Of a stretch of 64,000 nucleotides of DNA, positions 50,941 through 61,804 are shown in pieces (the stretch's first letter is position 1; the number at the start of each line of letters is the position of its first letter). A program made the position numbers and the translations under genes. The stretch covers positions 1,922,001 through 1,986,000 of the forward strand of contig NZ_CP063989.1 of assembly GCF_014595995.2 (NCBI RefSeq). Reading direction: 5' to 3'. Origin of the DNA: Actinomyces respiraculi. Lineage in GTDB: Bacteria; Actinomycetota; Actinomycetes; Actinomycetales; Actinomycetaceae. The notes under the pieces were generated by a model that searched no databases, was not told the origin of the DNA, and saw nothing but the letters and a program-made list of their open reading frames with translations.

Positions 50941-52100
50941 GCGCGCGCACTCATCGCCCGCGGACGGCGTGCCGACGGCCGGGCCTGCTGGTCATCGCGG
51001 CGGGCGTCGGCACCACCGCGGCGCTGGTCAACCGCCTACACCTGCACCGCGACATCGCGGCCGAGGTCCACCCGGATCTGCAGGTTCCCCGCCTCATCGT
51101 GCCCCCGGCCCTGGCCCTGGGCAAGCCGCTGGCCTGCACCGCCCTAACCGCCCTCATGGCTCGCGCGAAGACCCGCATCACCGGCCGCCCACCCGCGATG
51201 CCTGCGCAGCGCACCTGGGACCCGGCCCTCGACCTCCAGGCGCTCACCATCGACAGCCCCGACAGCGCCGCCAGTGCCCACAGCGCCCGAGCGGTGCGCG
51301 TCGTCGTGGCCACCAGCGCCGCGGCCCGCGACGCCTTCGCCGCCGGCCGCAGCGTGCCAGCCCTGCTCTGGGTCCATGGCGGAGGCCATGTCCTGGGTGA
51401 CGCCGACGCCGACGTCGAGGTCTTCCGCCTCCTCGCCAACGAGCTGGGTGCCGTGGCGGTCGCCGTGGACTACCGCACGGCTTTCACCGCCCCTCACCCG
51501 GCGGACGTCGATGACTGCTGGACGGCCCTGACCTGGCTGCTGAACGGGGGTCTGGGCGCAGTGGACCCGCGGCGCATCGCCGTCGTCGGGGAGAGCGCAG
51601 GAGGCGGTACGGCCGCCTCCCTGGTCCAGCGCGCCGTGGACCACGGGATCCACCTGGCGGCACAGGTGCTCATCTACCCCATGCTTGACGACCGCGCCGC
51701 CACCCGCGCCCGCCACGGCTCGGCGCCGCGCACACGCGGGCGTCTGCTGTGGAGCCGCAGCCTCGACCGCCTCGGCTGGGCCGCCTACCTGCGCGGGCCG
51801 GGCGGCACGGGACCGGGCAGCGCCCGCCCCTACGCCGTGCCCGGCAGGCGCACCGACCTGTCGGGGATGCCGCCGACCTGGATCGGGGTGGGTGACCTCG
51901 ATCTGTTCCACGACGACGACGTTGCCTACGCCAGTCGACTGCGCGAGAGCGGGGTCGCGTGCGAGCTCGTCGTCGTGCCGGGCATGTACCACGCGGCTGA
52001 CCGCGTCGCCCCGCAGGTACCGGTGATGCAGACCTGGCGCGCCTCCATGATCGCCCACCTGCGCCGTTACCTGGAGCCGGTGGGGCGGGACCGCACGTGA
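50937..52100 (+). CDS. Alpha/beta hydrolase, HSL-type esterase/lipase
   Basis: A 387-aa hydrolase with a hydrophobic N-terminal segment (GLLVIAAGVGTTAALVNRL). Oxyanion motif WVHGGGHVLGD is near residue 145, the nucleophile in VVGESAGGGTAASL near 220, the acid in GVGDLDLFHDDD and the histidine in VVPGMYHAADRV. Substrates of this family are short-chain esters; the natural one is unknown. Coupled by ATGA to the 39-aa ORF. Confidence 0.88.
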   Translation: MSARTHRPRTACRRPGLLVIAAGVGTTAALVNRLHLHRDIAAEVHPDLQVPRLIVPPALALGKPLACTALTALMARAKTRITGRPPAMPAQRTWDPALDLQALTIDSPDSAASAHSARAVRVVVATSAAARDAFAAGRSVPALLWVHGGGHVLGDADADVEVFRLLANELGAVAVAVDYRTAFTAPHPADVDDCWTALTWLLNGGLGAVDPRRIAVVGESAGGGTAASLVQRAVDHGIHLAAQVLIYPMLDDRAATRARHGSAPRTRGRLLWSRSLDRLGWAAYLRGPGGTGPGSARPYAVPGRRTDLSGMPPTWIGVGDLDLFHDDDVAYASRLRESGVACELVVVPGMYHAADRVAPQVPVMQTWRASMIAHLRRYLEPVGRDRT

Positions 52101-52120
52101 GCGGGCGACGAGGCGCGGCG

Positions 52121-52189
52121 TGATCTCGTCCCTCACGGCGTGATCTCGTTCCCCCGGCGAACGAGATCAACGCACAAGGAACGAGATCG
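52121..52189. repeat. Four alternating copies of the 9-mer TGATCTCGT / ACGAGATCA
   Basis: tgatctcgt occurs at 52121-52129 and 52141-52149; acgagatca at 52161-52169; acgagatcg at 52181-52189. The middle pair gives a perfect 10-bp inverted repeat (tgatctcgtt 52141-52150, aacgagatca 52160-52169), with flanking ggaacg/cgtccc extensions. It fills the convergent gap between hydrolase and miaB genes, which may serve as a terminator or as a short repeat family. Confidence 0.75.
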
Positions 52190-52269
52190 ACGCCCCGCGG
52201 ATGAGACCACTAGCCCCGACCCTCTCAGCGGGCTGGCAGCGTCGACCGCCCCAGGGCAGTGACGGTCGG

Positions 52270-54003
52270 CTACAGGCTGCGGGGCTGGCCCAGGGCGCTG
52301 CGCCCACCCATGTCGGGGGCGCCGACCCGGATCGTCGGCAGGCCCAGGCGCACGGGAGCCGTGTCCGGCTCGGGCACGGCGCAGGACTCGACCTGGCGGC
52401 GCTGCCAGGCGTCGCCGGCGCGGGTGCGGCGCACCTCGAACAGGGCGGGGCCGTCGTCGTACCAGATCCGGTCGCCGGCGCTCAGGGCCTCGTTGGCGGC
52501 GGCCTCCTCGGCGCTCAGGCGCCGGGCGCAGCGCGCGGAGTCCGCGATGAGGTGGTGGGGTGCGCCGTGGGTGACGCGCACGGTGACCATGTCGCCGGGG
52601 CGCGGGGTTCCGCCGTCGTAGTCGTCGGCGGCCAGGTGCTCGGGCAGGGCGACGTGCACGAGGCGGTTGTCCTCAGCGCGCCCGGAGATGCGGGCGGTGA
52701 CGCCGTCGCGGCGCCCCTCCCCCTCGGCCACGAGGACGTCGAGCACGCGCCCCTCCTGGCGCACGTTCTCCTCGTGGGTGATGCGTCGCACGAGCTCGTC
52801 CAGGCGCCGGTAGCGGTCCTTGACGACCTCCACGGGCACCTGCTCGAGGTCCGCGGCGGGCGTGCCCGGGCGCGGGGAGTACTCGAAGGTGAAGGCGGAG
52901 GCGAAGCGGGCCCGCTCGACGACGTCGAGGGTGGCCTGGAAGTCCTCCTCGGTCTCGCCGGGGAAGCCGACGATGATGTCGGTGGTGATGGCGGCCTCGG
53001 GCATCCGGGCGCGCACGTCGTCCAAGATCGTGAGGAACTTGGCGGAGCGGTAGGAGCGGCGCATGGCGCGTAGGACCTTGTCGGAGCCGGACTGCAGGGG
53101 CATGTGCAGGCTGGGCATGACCTCGGGGGTCTCGGCCATGGCCTCGATGACGTCGTCGGTGAAGGCGGCCGGGTGGGGGCTGGTGAAGCGCACGCGCTCG
53201 ATGCCCTCGACAGAGCCGGCCGCCCGCAGCAGCTTGGCGAAGGCGCCACGGTCACCGAAGCCCACGCCGTAGGAGTTGACGTTCTGACCCAGGAGCGTCA
53301 CCTCAATGGCGCCCTGGGCAGCCACGGCCTCGACCTCGGCCAGGACCTCTCCGGGACGGCGGTCGCGCTGCTTGCCGCGCAAAGAGGGCACAATACAGAA
53401 GGTGCAGGTGTTGTTGCAGCCCACGGCGATGGAGACCCAGGCGGCGTAGGCGGACTCGCGACGGGTGGGCAGGGTGGAGGGGAAGACCTTGAGGGACTCC
53501 TCGAGCTCGACGGCGGCCGCCGAGTTGTGCCGGGCGCGCTCGAGCAGGGCGGGCAGCACGTCGAGGTTGTGGGTGCCGAAGACGACGTCGACCCAGGGAG
53601 CCCGCTCGACGATCCCCTCCCCCATCTGCTGGGCCAGGCATCCGGCCACGGCGATCTGCATGCCGGGGCGCTCGCGCTTGACGGCCGCGAGCTGGCCGAG
53701 GTTGCCGAAGAGGCGGGTGGCGGCGTTCTCACGCACGGAACAGGTGTTGATGATGACGACGTCGGCGCCGCCGTCGCCGGCGTCGGTGGCGCGGGCGGCG
53801 GCCTCGGGCACGTCCTCGACGCGCCGGTAGCCGGCATTCTCGAGCAGTCCCGCCATGTGCTCGGAGTCGTGGACGTTCATCTGGCAGCCCAGGGTGCGCA
53901 CATGGTAGGTGCGAGGCCGGGCGGAGCCGGCACCGGAGTGGGCACCCGAGCGGGCGTCGAGCACGGGCGTGGCGGCAGTATCGGCGGTGTCGGCGGTGGT
54001 CAT
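52270..54003 (-). CDS. miaB: tRNA-2-methylthio-N6-dimethylallyladenosine synthase MiaB
   Basis: Radical-SAM enzyme that adds the 2-methylthio group to i6A37, following MiaA. The 577-aa protein has the N-terminal UPF0004 cysteines ([28 protein letters not shown]) for the auxiliary cluster and the radical-[11 protein letters not shown] motif. A C-terminal TRAM domain includes [21 protein letters not shown] tail of roughly 80 residues extends beyond TRAM, longer than in E. coli. ATG 54003; upstream extension unlikely. In mycobacteria miaB lies close to miaA; here it is about 21 kb away. Confidence 0.96.
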   Translation of the reverse strand: MTTADTADTAATPVLDARSGAHSGAGSARPRTYHVRTLGCQMNVHDSEHMAGLLENAGYRRVEDVPEAAARATDAGDGGADVVIINTCSVRENAATRLFGNLGQLAAVKRERPGMQIAVAGCLAQQMGEGIVERAPWVDVVFGTHNLDVLPALLERARHNSAAAVELEESLKVFPSTLPTRRESAYAAWVSIAVGCNNTCTFCIVPSLRGKQRDRRPGEVLAEVEAVAAQGAIEVTLLGQNVNSYGVGFGDRGAFAKLLRAAGSVEGIERVRFTSPHPAAFTDDVIEAMAETPEVMPSLHMPLQSGSDKVLRAMRRSYRSAKFLTILDDVRARMPEAAITTDIIVGFPGETEEDFQATLDVVERARFASAFTFEYSPRPGTPAADLEQVPVEVVKDRYRRLDELVRRITHEENVRQEGRVLDVLVAEGEGRRDGVTARISGRAEDNRLVHVALPEHLAADDYDGGTPRPGDMVTVRVTHGAPHHLIADSARCARRLSAEEAAANEALSAGDRIWYDDGPALFEVRRTRAGDAWQRRQVESCAVPEPDTAPVRLGLPTIRVGAPDMGGRSALGQPRSL

Positions 54004-54159
54004 CACCGGCAGTCTAGGGGCGGCGCCGACGTCGCCCCGCACACCGAGTGCCACCACCGCTGTCAGGCTCGCCGCTCCTGGCCCGCCCGTTCTGCTGCGC
54101 CCCGTCCGCCCTCCCTCCTAGGATGTGACCGACCACACGACGAGAGAGAGGTCACCACA

Positions 54160-57078
54160 GTGCACCCCGCCACCGGCCACGACCGCTTCCTGCACCGCCA
54201 TCTGGGAACCACGGGAGAGGACCTGGCCACAGTCCTGGCGAGCGTGGGGGCCACAAGCCTGGAGGGGCTGGCCGCGCGGGTCGTGCCCGCCACCCTGCCC
54301 GTCCTGGACCCGCAGCCCCAGCCCGAGTCACCCGACGTCGAGACGGGCGGGCTGAGTGAGGATGCGGCCGTCTCCAGCCTCAGGTCCCTGGCCGCGCTCA
54401 ACGACCCGCACACCGAGATGATCGGACGCGGTTACCACCCCGCGCTCACACCCGCCGTCATCACACGTGACGTGCTGTCCAACCCTGCCTGGACGACCTC
54501 CTACACCCCTTACCAGGCCGAGATCAGCCAGGGACGCCTGGAGGCGCAGCTGCTCTTCCAGACCGTCATCGCCGACCTCACCGGTCTGCCGGTGGCCACC
54601 ACCTCCCTGCTCGACGAGGCCACGGCCGTCGCCGAGGCCGTCCTGCTCATGGCCCGCGCGCACCGCGGCCCCGACGCCCCCGTGCTGCTCGACGCCGGCC
54701 TGCACCCCCAGCTCATCGAGGTCGCCAGCGCCCGGGCCCAGGCACTGGGCATCGCCATCGAGGTCCTCAGCACCGAGGCGATCACCGCCGACGGCGGAGC
54801 CCTGACGGGGGCGGTCCTGGCCCACACCACCACCCGCGGCCTCGTCCAGGACCTCAGCGGCCCGGCCCAGGCGGTGCGCTCGCGCGGCGGCCTGGTGACC
54901 GTCGACGCCGATCCCCTGGCCCTGACCCTGCTGACCGAGCCGGGCGCCGTCGGGGCGGACATCGCCGTCGGCACCGCCCAGCGCCTGGGGGTCCCCCTTT
55001 TCTTCGGCGGCCCCCACCCGGGCTTCATGTCCGTCACCGAGGCGCTGCGCCGCCAGCTGCCGGGCCGCGTCGTCGGCGTCTCACACGATGCCGACGGCCA
55101 CGAGGCCTACCGTCTGGCCCTGCAGACCCGCGAGCAGCACATCCGGCGGGAGAAGGCCACCTCGAATATCTGCACCGCCCAGGCGCTGCTGGCCGTCGTC
55201 GCAGCCTTCTACGCGGTCCACCACGGCCCCGAGGGCCTGACGGCCATCGCCGAGCAGGTGCACCACCGGGCCGAGCGTCTGGCAGCCGGCGCCCGTGCAC
55301 TCGGACTGGAGCTCGAGCACGAGGACTTCTTCGACACGGTGAGCGTGCGCGTGCCCGGATCGGCGAGCTCGGCCGTCGAGCGGGCGGAGGAGCTCGGCTA
55401 CAACCTGAGGCTGCTCGACGCCGACCACGTGGGCGTGAGCACCAACGAGACCACCACCGACGACGACGTCGACACCGTCCTCACGGCCCTGGCCGCCGTG
55501 AGCCCCGACGCCGCCGAGGCGGTAGAGCCCGGCTCTGTGTCGTCGTCTTTCCCGCTGCCCGCCCACCTGGTGCGCACGAGTTCCTTCCTCACCCACCCGA
55601 GCTTCCACCGCTACCGCAGCGAGGCCGCCCTCGTGCGCTACATCCGGCGGTTGGCGGACCGTGACCTCGCCCTGGACCGGACGATGATCCCCCTGGGCTC
55701 ATGCACCCTCAAGCTCAACGCCGCCGCCCAGACGGCCCTGTGGCTCAGCCCCGAGCTCGCCGGCATCCACCCCTACGCCCCCGCCACCCAGACGCGCGGC
55801 TGGCGCCTGCTGCTCGGCCAGCTCGCCGACCGGCTCGCGCACCTGACGGGCTACGACCGGTGCAGCCTGCAGCCCGCCTCCGGGGCGCAGGGCGAGCTCA
55901 CGGGCCTGCTGGCGGTACGCGGCTACCTGCACGCCACCGGGCAGCAGGGGCGCGACCTCGTCCTCGTGCCCGCCAGCGCCCACGGCACGAACGCCGCCTC
56001 CGCCGCGGGCGCCGGCTTCAGCGTCACGGTGGTGGCCACCGCCGAGGACGGCTCCATCGACGTCGCCCACCTGCGCGCCCTCCTGGCCGAGCACGGCGAG
56101 CGCGTCGCAGCGATCATGCTCACCTACCCCTCGACGCACGGCGTCTTCGAGCCCCAGGTCACCGAGGTCACCTCCCTCGTCCACGAGGCCGGAGGCCAGG
56201 TCTACATCGACGGGGCGAACCTCAACGCCCTCACGGGGCTGCTGCGACCGGGTGACCTCGGCGGTGACGTCACCCACCTCAACCTGCACAAGACCTTCGC
56301 CATCCCCCACGGGGGTGGTGGGCCGGGCGTGGGGCCCGTCGTCGTCAAGGAGCACCTGGCTCCCTACCTGCCGGCCGGTCCCAGCGGCTCGCCCGAACCT
56401 GAGCCCGGGGACCCGGACCACGGCTTCGGCGGGGCACCGGTCATGGGGGCCCGCTTCGGCTCGGCGGGGGTCACGCCACTGTCGTGGACGTACCTGGCCA
56501 CGCTCACCGACGCCGACCTGCGCCAGGTGACCCTCACGGCGCTGGCCCACGCGGGTTACCTCTCGCACGCGCTCGCGGACTCCTTCCCCACCCTGTACAC
56601 CTACCGGGGGCACGTCGCGCACGAGTGCGTCCTCGACCTGCGTCCGTTGACGGCCGCCACGGGTGTCACCGCGGAGGACGTGGCCAAGCGGCTCATCGAC
56701 TACGGCTTCCACGCCCCCACACTGTCCTTCCCCGTGGCCGGCACGCTCATGGTCGAGCCCACCGAGTCCGAGCCCCTGGCCGAGCTGGACCGCTTCGTGG
56801 CGGCCATACGCTCCATCCGCGCGGAGATCGACGAGGTGGCTCGTGGTGAGATCGCGCTGGAGGAGTCGGTGCTGCGCCGCTCACCGCACACGCTGGCGGC
56901 CGTGACCGTGGAGCAGTGGGAGCGCCCCTACTCGCGTGCCAGCGCCGCCTTCCCCTTGGAGGGCATGGAGACGGACAAGTACTTCCCGCCGGTCTCACGC
57001 ATCGACAATGCGTGGGGCGACCGGCACCTGATGTGCACCTGCCCGGCACCGGGCGCCTTTGAGGCGCTGGGCTCCTGA
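54160..57078 (+). CDS. gcvP: Glycine dehydrogenase (aminomethyl-transferring), P-protein
   Basis: PLP-dependent decarboxylase of the glycine cleavage system, 972 aa. The N-terminal DRFLHRHLG matches the family, MIGRGYHPALTPAVI is the first-domain block, and THLNLHKTFAIPHGGGGPG carries the PLP lysine near residue 710. The GTG start at 54160 agrees with homologues; a long upstream open frame is a shadow of miaB. A TAGGAT -10-like hexamer is at 54119-54124. No glycine riboswitch was seen in the 156-nt leader. Confidence 0.96.
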   Translation: MHPATGHDRFLHRHLGTTGEDLATVLASVGATSLEGLAARVVPATLPVLDPQPQPESPDVETGGLSEDAAVSSLRSLAALNDPHTEMIGRGYHPALTPAVITRDVLSNPAWTTSYTPYQAEISQGRLEAQLLFQTVIADLTGLPVATTSLLDEATAVAEAVLLMARAHRGPDAPVLLDAGLHPQLIEVASARAQALGIAIEVLSTEAITADGGALTGAVLAHTTTRGLVQDLSGPAQAVRSRGGLVTVDADPLALTLLTEPGAVGADIAVGTAQRLGVPLFFGGPHPGFMSVTEALRRQLPGRVVGVSHDADGHEAYRLALQTREQHIRREKATSNICTAQALLAVVAAFYAVHHGPEGLTAIAEQVHHRAERLAAGARALGLELEHEDFFDTVSVRVPGSASSAVERAEELGYNLRLLDADHVGVSTNETTTDDDVDTVLTALAAVSPDAAEAVEPGSVSSSFPLPAHLVRTSSFLTHPSFHRYRSEAALVRYIRRLADRDLALDRTMIPLGSCTLKLNAAAQTALWLSPELAGIHPYAPATQTRGWRLLLGQLADRLAHLTGYDRCSLQPASGAQGELTGLLAVRGYLHATGQQGRDLVLVPASAHGTNAASAAGAGFSVTVVATAEDGSIDVAHLRALLAEHGERVAAIMLTYPSTHGVFEPQVTEVTSLVHEAGGQVYIDGANLNALTGLLRPGDLGGDVTHLNLHKTFAIPHGGGGPGVGPVVVKEHLAPYLPAGPSGSPEPEPGDPDHGFGGAPVMGARFGSAGVTPLSWTYLATLTDADLRQVTLTALAHAGYLSHALADSFPTLYTYRGHVAHECVLDLRPLTAATGVTAEDVAKRLIDYGFHAPTLSFPVAGTLMVEPTESEPLAELDRFVAAIRSIRAEIDEVARGEIALEESVLRRSPHTLAAVTVEQWERPYSRASAAFPLEGMETDKYFPPVSRIDNAWGDRHLMCTCPAPGAFEALGS

Positions 57079-57108
57079 GCAGCAGCCGCACCCGAGTTGG
57101 AGACAGCG

Positions 57109-58389
<1,281 letters not shown>

Positions 58390-58431
58390 GTCGTCCCGCA
58401 CCCACCACTCACCTGCTAGGAAGGACCTGTC

Positions 58432-58818
58432 ATGGCTCAGCCTGTTCTCTCGCACCTGCGTTACAGCGCCGATCACGAGTGGCTTGAGGACGGTGATCCC
58501 GCACGCGTGGGCATCACCGCCGTCGCCGCCGACGCTCTCGGTGAGGTCGTCTTCGTCGAGCTGCCCGAGGTCGGCTCCCAGGTCGAGGCGGGTGAGCCCT
58601 GTGGCGAGCTCGAGTCGACCAAGTCCGTCTCGGACCTCGTGGCGCCCGTGAGCGGCACCGTTGTCGCTGTCAACGAGGCGGTCGTCGAGGAGCCGGGGAC
58701 GATCAACGAGGACCCCTACGGCGCGGGCTGGTTGTTCACGGTGGATGTCGACCGGGAGGGTGACCTGTTGTCGCCCCAGGAGTACGCGGACCGCTTCGAC
58801 GCCGTCGTCGCCGACTAA
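58432..58818 (+). CDS. gcvH: Glycine cleavage system H protein
   Basis: The lipoylated shuttle between P, T and L proteins. The 128-aa protein reads [18 protein letters not shown] at the start and [17 protein letters not shown] with the lipoyl lysine near residue 64. The last of the gcvPTH operon, 42 nt after gcvT, with AGGAAGG before ATG. No lpd gene for the L protein is in the window. Confidence 0.97.
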   Translation: MAQPVLSHLRYSADHEWLEDGDPARVGITAVAADALGEVVFVELPEVGSQVEAGEPCGELESTKSVSDLVAPVSGTVVAVNEAVVEEPGTINEDPYGAGWLFTVDVDREGDLLSPQEYADRFDAVVAD

Positions 58819-58827
58819 GCCGACTGA

Positions 58828-58861
58828 ACCGGCTCAAGCCGACTCATCCGGCAGAGCCGGT
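58828..58861. terminator. Bidirectional terminator between gcvH and ndh
   Basis: accggctc (58828-58835) pairs with gagccggt (58854-58861); the loop contains a second stem gccg (58838-58841) with cggc (58849-58852). It lies between two convergent genes and touches the ndh stop. Confidence 0.6.
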
Positions 58862-60384
58862 CAGGACCCGCTCTCGGAGGCCTTGCGCCGCTCGGCGAGG
58901 ACGGCGTCGTGCCTGGCGGCGGTGGCAAAGGCCGCACCGGGCTCGGCGATCGAGCCGAAGGAGGCGAGGTCGCGCCGGAAGACGACGGCGGCGAGCCAGT
59001 CCATCATGATGCGGACCTTACGGTTGAGAGTCGGCATCGCGCAGACGTGGTAACCGCGGTGGGCGGTCCAGGCGGCGAAGCCGCGCAGGTCCCGGCCCAT
59101 GATGCGGGCCACGCCCTTGCCGATGCCCAGGGAGGCGACGGTGCCCATGTTGGCGTGGGCGTACTGGGCGAGCTCGGCGCTGCCGTCGGGGCCTGCGGCG
59201 AGGACCGCGACGAGGTTGTCCGCGAGCACCGTGGCCTGGCGCACCGCGTGCTGGGCGGTGGGGGCGCAGGTCGCCTCCGGGTCCTCCGAGGTCAGGTCCG
59301 GGACGGCGGCGCAGTCGCCGGCAGCCCAGGCGCCCTCAACGGGCACGCCGTCGCGGGCGACCTGGAGGGTCGGCAGGGTGGTAACGCGGCCGCGGGGCTC
59401 GATGGGCAGGTCGGAGGCGGTCTGCAGGACGGGTGCGGCCTTGACGCCGGCGGTCCACACGATGGTGTCGGCGTCGAACTCGGTGCCGTCTGACAGCACG
59501 ACGTGCCCGTCGACGCAGGAGTTGAGGAAGGTGGACAGGCGCACGTCGATGCCGCGCTCGAGCAGCTGCTGCAGGCCGTAGCCGGAGAGCTCCTCGGTCA
59601 GCTCGGGCAGGATGCGGCGCGAGCCCTCGACGAGGACGAAGCGCACGTCGTTCTGGTCGATGGAGGGGATGGTGCGCACCGTGGCGCGGGCCATGTCCTC
59701 GAGCTCGGCGATGGCCTCGACGCCGGCGAAGCCGCCACCGACGAAGACGAAGGTGAGCAGGCGGCGACGACGCTCGGCGTCCCAGGTGGAGGCGGCGTCC
59801 TCGATGCGGGTCAGGACGCGGTTGCGCAGCGCGGTGGCCTCCTCGACCTGCTTGAAGCCCATGGCCTGTTCGGCCAGGCCGGGGATCGGCAGGGTGCGGG
59901 CCTCCGCGCCCAGGGCCAGGACGAGGTGGTCGTAGGTCAGGGTGTAGGGCTCGAGCTGCTCGCGGGTGGACTGGGGGGTCGGCGGGCGCACGGTGACGGT
60001 CGTGGCGGCGTGGTCGATGGCGGTGATGGCACCGGTGATGATCGTGACGCCCTCGAGGTTGCGGCGGTGGGGGGCGATGACGTGGCGCGGCTGGATGGAT
60101 CCGGCGGCGACCTCCGGCAGGAAGGGCTGGTAGGTCATGTAGGCGCGTGAGTCGATGACGGCGATCTCGACCTGGTCGAGGTTGAGCTGGGCGCGCAGGG
60201 AGCGGGCGACGCAGAAGCCGACGTAGCCACCGCCGGCGATGATGACGCGGGGCGGGCGGTGGGCGCCGTCGTCGGTGGTGACGTCGGGGACGTCGTGGCG
60301 CTCGGGCCGGGCGGCCAGCGCGAGGGCGGCTGCGGCAGTCAGGAGACCGGCGGTCGACAGGGCGATGGTGGTGCGGCGACTCAT
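58861..60384 (-). CDS. ndh: Type II NADH dehydrogenase (NDH-2)
   Basis: Oxidises NADH and reduces quinone without pumping protons, on the cytoplasmic face. The 507-aa protein has a hydrophobic N-terminal stretch (TIALSTAGLLTAAAALALAA), then FAD-binding VIIAGGGYVGFCVARSL, the Thr-Tyr-Gln substrate motif AYMTYQPFLPEV, NAD-binding FVFVGGGFAGVEAIAEL, and GAWAAGDCAAVPDL. The C-terminal membrane-anchor part (RGFAAWTAHRGYHV...WLAAVVFRRD) is present. An N-terminal hydrophobic helix is unusual, as most NDH-2 anchor only at the C-terminus. ATG 60384; GTG 60390 adds two residues. Confidence 0.92.
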   Translation of the reverse strand: MSRRTTIALSTAGLLTAAAALALAARPERHDVPDVTTDDGAHRPPRVIIAGGGYVGFCVARSLRAQLNLDQVEIAVIDSRAYMTYQPFLPEVAAGSIQPRHVIAPHRRNLEGVTIITGAITAIDHAATTVTVRPPTPQSTREQLEPYTLTYDHLVLALGAEARTLPIPGLAEQAMGFKQVEEATALRNRVLTRIEDAASTWDAERRRRLLTFVFVGGGFAGVEAIAELEDMARATVRTIPSIDQNDVRFVLVEGSRRILPELTEELSGYGLQQLLERGIDVRLSTFLNSCVDGHVVLSDGTEFDADTIVWTAGVKAAPVLQTASDLPIEPRGRVTTLPTLQVARDGVPVEGAWAAGDCAAVPDLTSEDPEATCAPTAQHAVRQATVLADNLVAVLAAGPDGSAELAQYAHANMGTVASLGIGKGVARIMGRDLRGFAAWTAHRGYHVCAMPTLNRKVRIMMDWLAAVVFRRDLASFGSIAEPGAAFATAARHDAVLAERRKASESGS

Positions 60385-60390
60385 GCCCAC

Positions 60391-60420
60391 AATGTAAGGG
60401 CACCCTTAGTTGTGCTCCAA
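60391..60420 (-). promoter_or_regulatory. ndh promoter, probably giving a leaderless mRNA
   Basis: Reading leftward: TTGGAG (60420-60415), 18-bp spacer, TACATT (60396-60391). The -10 ends 6 nt before the ATG at 60384, so transcription would start at or beside the start codon. Consistent with no ribosome-binding site. Confidence 0.55.
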
Positions 60421-60482
60421 GGTGGGGGTCCGGCTCCCGGGCATGGTTCCTGTCACAGCCCGGGCCGACGACGGGTGGTGGC

Positions 60483-61628
60483 CTACCGATCGCCCGCCAC
60501 CAGTGCCCAGCGCTCGAGCGCCAGGGCGGCAGCGCCCCGCGCCCACTCGTCGAACTCGAAGGGACGCAGCAGGACCGGCACCGGTGCCGCGGTCCAGTGC
60601 CGCAGGCCGGCGATCTCCTCCTCGAAGGTCTCGCGATAGGCCTCCAGCACGGCGACCCCCTCCCCGGAGACGACGACGAGCTCGGGGTCGACATAGGCGA
60701 TGAGGGACCCCACGACCCGTCCCGCCGCCAGCGCGGCGCGCCGCAGGACCTCGTCGATACCCGGGTGCTCACGCAGTTGCGGGCTCAGAAGCCGCTCGAC
60801 GCTCAGCTCCTCCGGCTCGCAACCCAGGTGCTCGGCGGCGGCCCGGAGGATTGCGGCGGTTGAGGCCAGGGCGCGGGCGCAGCCCGCGTGCCCGATCTCA
60901 CAGCTCGGGCCCGAGGGCGCTACCGGAAGGTGCCCGACGCTGCCGGCCGCGCCCCTGGCCCCGGAGACGACCTCGCCGCCCACCGCGATCCCGCAGCCGA
61001 TGCCCGCCCCGAAGGTGACCAGGGCGAAGGGGTCGTGCCCGTGTCCGGTCCCGTACCAGGACTCGGCGTAGGCGAAGGCGCGCACATCGTTGGCCACGAC
61101 GCAGGGCAGCGAGGTGGCCTCGCCGACCATGTCGGCCAAGGGCACGTCGCGCCATCCCAGGAAGCTGGCGACCACCACGGTGCGCCGCTCGACGACGGCC
61201 GCGCCCAGAGCGATCCCGATCGCGTCGGGCCGTCGGTCGCTGCGCCGGGCCAGCCGCGTGACCACCGAGGCGATGAGGGTGGTCACGGAGTGAGGGTCGG
61301 TCACCGTCAATGGCCGGGACGCGCCGGCGAGCACCTGGCCCAGCGCGTCGGTGAGGACGGCGTAGAGGCGGTCGTCGGTGAGCTTGATGCCGACAACGGT
61401 GGCGCTGGTGGGGACGACGGCGAGCAGACGGGTGGGGCGTCCCGGCCCGCCGGCCTGCGCCGGGGGCCCCTCCTCGACGAGGGAGGCCTCGATGAGCGGA
61501 CGTACCGTGCGCGTCGTCGTCGCCGCGGACAGGCCCAGGCGCCTGCCGAGCTCGGCGCGGCTCATGGGACCGGCGCAGATCAGCGACAGCAGTGCCCTGG
61601 CACCCAGGCTGCGTCCCGCACCTTCCAT
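60483..61628 (-). CDS. ROK-family transcriptional regulator with altered zinc motif
   Basis: A 381-aa regulator. N-terminal winged helix: ARALLSLICAGPMSRAELGR then LSAATTTRTVRPLIEASLV. ROK domain with GIALGAAVV, AGAAGSVGHLPV-like and DPELVVVSGEGVA. The zinc site, normally CxCGxxGCxE, reads CEIGHAGCAR, so the second Cys and the Glu are lost. I choose ATG 61628 (GGGAG upstream); ATG 61694 would add 22 residues. No neighbouring sugar gene indicates the effector; it is next to ndh on the same strand, 98 nt upstream. Confidence 0.85.
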   Translation of the reverse strand: MEGAGRSLGARALLSLICAGPMSRAELGRRLGLSAATTTRTVRPLIEASLVEEGPPAQAGGPGRPTRLLAVVPTSATVVGIKLTDDRLYAVLTDALGQVLAGASRPLTVTDPHSVTTLIASVVTRLARRSDRRPDAIGIALGAAVVERRTVVVASFLGWRDVPLADMVGEATSLPCVVANDVRAFAYAESWYGTGHGHDPFALVTFGAGIGCGIAVGGEVVSGARGAAGSVGHLPVAPSGPSCEIGHAGCARALASTAAILRAAAEHLGCEPEELSVERLLSPQLREHPGIDEVLRRAALAAGRVVGSLIAYVDPELVVVSGEGVAVLEAYRETFEEEIAGLRHWTAAPVPVLLRPFEFDEWARGAAALALERWALVAGDR

Positions 61629-61732
61629 CACTTGCTCCCACCACGTCAGCTGCTCGGCGAGCCGTGCGGCTCGCGCCTGCGAACGGCACCACATGTCGCC
61701 GCTCGTTGCGTCACTCTAGAGCAGGCCCCGGA

Positions 61733-61793
61733 GTGCCTCATGTCGAGGTGCCCGCAAAGACTCGTTGGTGCCTCATCTGGGACTGCCCGCGAA
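61733..61793. repeat. Imperfect 26-bp direct repeat (35-bp spacing), possible IS end
   Basis: gtgcctcatgtcgaggtgcc... (61733-61758) and gtgcctcatctgggactgcc... (61768-61793) share 20 or more positions. Directly followed by the tail of a transposase-like fragment, so it may be one end of a decayed insertion sequence. Confidence 0.55.
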
Positions 61794-61804
61794 ACTGGGA
61801 GGGT

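Noticed and set aside
54004..54159. Glycine riboswitch before gcvP
   Set aside because: Checked the 156-nt leader for the paired aptamer consensus; no matching conserved core or tandem structure is visible.
53104..54159. N-terminal extension of gcvP into the miaB region
   Set aside because: The frame is open only because of high GC; the extension is antisense to miaB and has no homology to P-protein.
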